From Clostridiales bacterium (GTDB lineage Bacteria > Bacillota > Clostridia > Oscillospirales > Ruminococcaceae): DNA of 8,084 nt. The stretch lies in the NCBI GenBank assembly GCA_012800685.1, contig JAAZIT010000339.1, positions 1 through 8,084 of the forward strand, given 5' to 3'. Shown piece by piece: positions 4,104 through 8,084 of this stretch (its first letter is position 1; every line of letters starts with the position of its first letter). The position numbers and the translations under genes are program-made. The notes below the pieces were generated by a model. The model saw only the letters and a program-made list of their open reading frames with translations, was not told the origin of the DNA and ran no database searches.

Positions 4104-6312
4104 GATCCTGAAATTTATGAAAAAATATTGGGTTTGGATTCTAGTAACCATTGCCTTACTTGTTGTACAGGCTTATTCTGAGCTTACACTTCCAGAGTAT
4201 ACTTCAAACATTGTTGATACCGGAATTATGCAAAAAGGAATTGAAAATAGTACTCCGAAAGTATTAGGATATGAATCAATGAACCAAGCCTTAAACTTTA
4301 TGACAGAGGATGAAAAAAGCACTGTTTTAAACAATTATGAATTAAAAGATAGCATAAAAGACACAGAAATGCCTTTAAAAGATGATGTTATGGAAGGTAA
4401 AGTTTATCAGTTAGTTACTGAAGATAAAGAAAAAATTGAAGAGCTGAGTAATATTTTTGGGTTTCCTCTGTTAATCGTGAATCAAGTCTCTCAGATGACT
4501 GAGGAAGAAATGGCTCAATTACAACAATCATCTTCGTTAAGCGAAGAACAGCTAACTCCTTTAGAAATGCGGCAGGCTGCTGAAGCACAATATTCACAAA
4601 TAACAGATATTGTAACCGAACAGGCAGCAAAAAAATATATATTATCTGAATACGAGTCTATGGGTATTAAAATTGATACAATTCAGAGAAATTATATGAT
4701 AAAAACTGGGTTAATGATGCTTGGCTTAGCATTAGTTGTAATGGCTGTATCAATTGCCGTATGCTACATTGGAGCAAAGGTTGGTGCTAAAATAGGGCTT
4801 GACCTTAGAGTTGGAGTGTTTAAGAAAGTTATTAATTTTTCAAATGCCGAAATGGATAAGTTTTCAACGGCAAGCTTAATTACTCGTTCAACCAACGATA
4901 TTCAACAGATACAAATGGTATGCACCATGCTTTTAAGAATTGTGGCATACGCACCTATTTTAGGAATTGGCGGAATAGTAAAAATTTTAAATACAAATTC
5001 ATCAATGACATGGATTCTTGCAGTAGCAGTTGCAGTAATCATGGTTTTTGTTGGAATACTAATGCTTATTGCTTTTCCAAAATTTAAAGTTATGCAAAAA
5101 AAGGTTGACCGTCTAAATTTAGTTGCAAGAGAAACTCTTACTGGTCTTTCAGTAATCAGAGCATTTTCAAGAGAAAAGCATGAGGAAGAAAGGTTTGATG
5201 ACGCAAATACAGATTTAACCAAAACTATGCTTTTTACCAATAGAGTTATGACATTTATGATGCCTGTTATGATGATAATAATGAATGCCTTATCAATACT
5301 AATTATTTGGGTTTCTGCAAAACAAATTGATTTGGGAAACCTTCAAGTTGGTACAATGACAGCATTTATACAATATTCAATGCAGATTATTATGAGCTTT
5401 TTAATGATAACAATGATTGCTATTTTCCTACCTAGAGCGTCCGTATCTGCTGAACGTATAGATGAGATACTAACGACTGAAGAAACAGTTAAGGATAAGG
5501 AAAATTTAGATAAAAACCTTAAAATAACAAAGGGTGTTGTTAAATTTGAAAATGTATCATTTAAATATCCTGATGCTTCAACAAATGTAATAAGCAACAT
5601 TGATTTTACTGCAATGCCAGGACAAACAACAGCTATAATAGGAAGTACAGGAAGTGGTAAATCAACTCTTATAAACCTAATCCCTAGATTTTATGATGTA
5701 ACTGAAGGGAAAATTACTATTGATGGTGTAGATATAAAGGACTATTCACAGCACAACCTACGTGAACAGCTAGGATATGTTCCTCAAAAGGGAATACTTT
5801 TCTCTGGGGATATAACCAGCAATATCACCTTTGGCCGTGATGATGAGGTACCTCAAGAGCAAATTGAAAACTATGCAAAAATTGCTCAAGCCTCTGACTT
5901 TATTGAAGAAATGACAGATAAATACGAAAGCACTATTGCCCAAGGTGGTACAAACGTTTCAGGTGGGCAAAAGCAACGTCTTTCAATAGCAAGAGCTATT
6001 GCTAAAAATCCAAAGGTATTTATATTTGACGATTCTTTCTCAGCACTTGATTATAAGACTGATGTAACCTTAAGAAAGGCACTTTCAGAAAATGTTAGTG
6101 ACAGCACTGTCATAATAGTTGCTCAGAGAATAGTAACCATAATGGGTGCAGACGAGATTATTGTTCTCGATGAGGGTAATGTTGCAGGAAAAGGTACTCA
6201 TTATGAGCTATTAAGAGAATGTGATGTATACCAACAAATAGTAAAATCACAGCTTTCAGAAAAAGAATACGAACTTCAACTTGCGCAAGCAAATGGAAGG
6301 GAGGAAATATAG
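4096..6312 (+). CDS. ABC exporter half-transporter, degenerate ATP-site subunit with large extracellular insert
   Basis: A 738-residue type IV (ABCB-like) exporter half. TM1 is about 12-30 and TM2 about 203-227. Between them lies about 160 mostly polar residues (41-200) that would sit outside the membrane; ordinary members have a short loop here. TM3-TM6 fall near 277-295, 306-328, 385-408 and 425-446. The nucleotide-binding domain starts near 485: A-loop Tyr491, Walker A GSTGSGKST (516-524), Q-loop Gln564, signature SGGQ (622-625), Walker B VFIFDD (641-646). The catalytic Glu after Walker B is Asp646 and the switch His is Gln677 (AQR). Both changes mark the non-catalytic site of heterodimeric exporters such as TM287/288. 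The gene overlaps marR by 8 bases and ends 1 base before its partner, so the two very likely form one pump. A multidrug or antimicrobial efflux role is inferred; substrate unknown. Confidence 0.92.
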   Translation: MFKILKFMKKYWVWILVTIALLVVQAYSELTLPEYTSNIVDTGIMQKGIENSTPKVLGYESMNQALNFMTEDEKSTVLNNYELKDSIKDTEMPLKDDVMEGKVYQLVTEDKEKIEELSNIFGFPLLIVNQVSQMTEEEMAQLQQSSSLSEEQLTPLEMRQAAEAQYSQITDIVTEQAAKKYILSEYESMGIKIDTIQRNYMIKTGLMMLGLALVVMAVSIAVCYIGAKVGAKIGLDLRVGVFKKVINFSNAEMDKFSTASLITRSTNDIQQIQMVCTMLLRIVAYAPILGIGGIVKILNTNSSMTWILAVAVAVIMVFVGILMLIAFPKFKVMQKKVDRLNLVARETLTGLSVIRAFSREKHEEERFDDANTDLTKTMLFTNRVMTFMMPVMMIIMNALSILIIWVSAKQIDLGNLQVGTMTAFIQYSMQIIMSFLMITMIAIFLPRASVSAERIDEILTTEETVKDKENLDKNLKITKGVVKFENVSFKYPDASTNVISNIDFTAMPGQTTAIIGSTGSGKSTLINLIPRFYDVTEGKITIDGVDIKDYSQHNLREQLGYVPQKGILFSGDITSNITFGRDDEVPQEQIENYAKIAQASDFIEEMTDKYESTIAQGGTNVSGGQKQRLSIARAIAKNPKVFIFDDSFSALDYKTDVTLRKALSENVSDSTVIIVAQRIVTIMGADEIIVLDEGNVAGKGTHYELLRECDVYQQIVKSQLSEKEYELQLAQANGREEI

Positions 6313-6313
6313 T

Positions 6314-8084
6314 ATGGATAACAAAAAAATAAATACACCGAAAGCTCCCTCTAGGCAAAAAGGTCCAATGGGACATGGTGGGCCAATGATGGCAGGTGAA
6401 AAAGCTAAGAATTTTAAAGGTTCAGTTGCAAAACTTGCTAGGTATATGTCAAAATTTAAATTTGCAATGATTGCTGTTTTCATATTTGCAGTAGGAAGTA
6501 CTTTGTTTAACATAGTTGGTCCAAAACAGCTTGCAAAAGCAACAAACAAAATTTTCTCAGGTCTAACCGCAAAAATACAAGGCACCGGCTCAATGGACTT
6601 TGACGCAATTGGAAAAGTACTTCTTATAGTTCTTGGTTTATACTGTATTTCAGCCATATTTCAGTTTATTCAAGGCTGGATTATGACTAGCATTTCTCAA
6701 AAGGTTTCGTACAATCTAAGAAGAGATATTTCACAAAAAATCAGTCGTCTTCCAATGAAATTCTTTGACAAGCAGACTCACGGCGAGGTTCTTTCAAGAA
6801 TAACAAACGACGTTGATATGCTTTCTCAAAGCTTAAACCAGTCAATAACTCAGCTTATAACATCAATAACAACCGTTATCGGTATATTAATAATGATGCT
6901 TTCAATAAGCCCAGTAATGACTTTAATAGCACTTTTAACCCTACCGGTATCCGCAATACTTGTTGGAATTATAGTGAAAAGATCACAGCGATTTTTCAAA
7001 CAGCAACAAGAATATTTAGGACACGTAAATGGTCAGGTTGAAGAAATATACGGCGGACACAAGGTAATAAAAGCCTTTAACAAGGAAGAGGGCTCAGTTG
7101 CTGAATTTGATAAGTCGAACACGGTTTTATACAACTCAGCTTGGAAATCACAGTTCTTTTCTGGAATTATGATGCCTATTATGCAATTTGTAGGAAACCT
7201 AGCATACGTTGCTGTAGCCGTTGTGGGAGCTTTTCTTGTATCAGTTGGTGAAATTCAAGCCTTTATTCAGTATGTAAGACAATTCACACAGCCTATTACA
7301 CAGCTTGCACAGGTTTCAACAATGCTCCAAACAGCTGCAGCTGCTTCTGAAAGGATTTTCGAATTCCTAGAAGAAGATGAAGAGGAGCAAAAAGCTCTAA
7401 TTCACGCTCCAGTTACTATTAATGACATTGTTGGAAATGTTAAGTTCGACCATGTTAAATTTGGATATGACGAGGATAAAATTATCATAAACGATTTTTC
7501 AGCTCAAGTTAAACAAGGGCAAAAAATTGCTATTGTTGGTCCTACTGGTGCTGGAAAAACAACCATGGTTATGCTATTAATGCGTTATTATGATTTAAAT
7601 AGCGGAAAAATAAGTATTGACGGACACGATATTAAAAGCTTTGACAGAAGTGAGCTTCGTGAGGTTTTCGGCATGGTCCTTCAGGACACTTGGCTCTTTA
7701 AGGGCTCTATTATGGAAAACATTAGATATGGGCGATTAGATGCAACTGATGAAGAGGTTATTGCCGCCGCTAAGGCTGCTCATGCACACCACTTTATTAA
7801 AACCTTACCGGGTGGGTATGATATGGAGCTTAACGAAGAAGCGTCAAACGTTTCACAGGGACAAAAACAGCTTTTAACCATTGCAAGAGCCATATTAGCT
7901 GATAACAAAATACTAATTCTTGATGAGGCGACTTCATCAGTTGATACTCGTACTGAAATAAGAATACAAAAAGCTATGGATAATCTTATGAAAAATAGAA
8001 CAAGCTTTATTATTGCTCACCGACTTTCAACAATACGAAATGCGGATTTAATTCTTGTAATGAAAGACGGAGATATTATTGAAC
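6314..8084 (+). CDS. ABC exporter half-transporter, catalytic subunit (3' end cut off by the window)
   Basis: The reading frame runs open for 590 codons to the window edge, so the last few residues are missing. A Gly/Pro/Met-rich cytoplasmic lead (about 10-28, with PMGHGGPMM) precedes TM1 (49-69). The TM1-TM2 loop is short (about 70-100), TM2 is 101-122, and later helices lie near 180-198, 200-222, 283-310 and 312-335. The nucleotide-binding domain shows Walker A GPTGAGKTT (409-417), Q-loop Gln457, signature SQGQ (514-517), Walker B ILILDE (533-538) and switch His569. The catalytic Glu and His are intact, while the signature has Gln for the usual first Gly. This complements the degenerate partner and fits TM287/288- or BmrCD/LmrCD-like heterodimers. 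IQAFIQYVRQFTQPI (314-328) is a typical Firmicutes motif of this subfamily. Start ATG 6314 has GGGAGG 9 bases upstream and lies 1 base past the previous stop. Confidence 0.93.
   Translation, partial: MDNKKINTPKAPSRQKGPMGHGGPMMAGEKAKNFKGSVAKLARYMSKFKFAMIAVFIFAVGSTLFNIVGPKQLAKATNKIFSGLTAKIQGTGSMDFDAIGKVLLIVLGLYCISAIFQFIQGWIMTSISQKVSYNLRRDISQKISRLPMKFFDKQTHGEVLSRITNDVDMLSQSLNQSITQLITSITTVIGILIMMLSISPVMTLIALLTLPVSAILVGIIVKRSQRFFKQQQEYLGHVNGQVEEIYGGHKVIKAFNKEEGSVAEFDKSNTVLYNSAWKSQFFSGIMMPIMQFVGNLAYVAVAVVGAFLVSVGEIQAFIQYVRQFTQPITQLAQVSTMLQTAAAASERIFEFLEEDEEEQKALIHAPVTINDIVGNVKFDHVKFGYDEDKIIINDFSAQVKQGQKIAIVGPTGAGKTTMVMLLMRYYDLNSGKISIDGHDIKSFDRSELREVFGMVLQDTWLFKGSIMENIRYGRLDATDEEVIAAAKAAHAHHFIKTLPGGYDMELNEEASNVSQGQKQLLTIARAILADNKILILDEATSSVDTRTEIRIQKAMDNLMKNRTSFIIAHRLSTIRNADLILVMKDGDIIE

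Noticed and set aside
6256..6657. Minus-strand coding frames opposite the junction of the two ABC genes
   Set aside because: Both ABC genes are fully supported by motifs across this stretch. The opposite frames arise from AT-rich codons.

Overview
The window is AT-rich DNA (roughly one third G+C by eye) from a low-GC Firmicute, most likely an anaerobic gut-type Clostridia (Ruminococcaceae/Lachnospiraceae-like). This rests on strong AGGAGG-type ribosome sites, sigma-A-like promoters, A/T-ending codons, a GH13 glycosidase with a TPMQW-like motif, and a MarR plus twin ABC exporter operon of a kind common in Clostridia. The species cannot be named from the sequence.

Layout. Positions 8-274 (minus) encode a small single-pass membrane protein with a very acidic, cysteine-containing tail, behind its own good promoter. 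Positions 405-1124 (minus) encode the 16S rRNA methyltransferase RsmE. The 680-base gap to the next gene (1134-1819) is not empty. It holds a degenerate AT-rich repeat over the rsmE promoter, and then what looks like a free-standing plus-strand small RNA (about 1305-1568). That RNA has four hairpins with exposed C-rich motifs and a strong intrinsic terminator. The gap ends with the minus-strand terminator of the glycosidase gene. Positions 1820-3370 (minus) encode a cytoplasmic GH13 alpha-glucosidase-type enzyme.

The 253-base divergent region 3371-3623 holds two back-to-back promoters. The plus-strand one is a perfect TTGACA-17-TATAAT with an extended -10, and it is followed by a cluster of TTAACTAT repeats and inverted repeats that look like operators. 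It drives a three-gene operon: a MarR-family repressor (3624-4103), an ABC exporter half with degenerate ATP-site residues and a large extracellular insert (4096-6312), and its partner half with consensus catalytic residues (6314 to the window end, truncated). The genes overlap or lie 1 base apart, so they are probably co-transcribed. The likely logic is a heterodimeric efflux pump under its own drug- or ligand-sensing repressor. The exported substrate cannot be read from the sequence.

The most interesting items are the candidate C-rich small RNA, the operator array at the MarR promoter, and the extracellular insert of the first exporter subunit. No mobile element, CRISPR array, tRNA or rRNA was seen.
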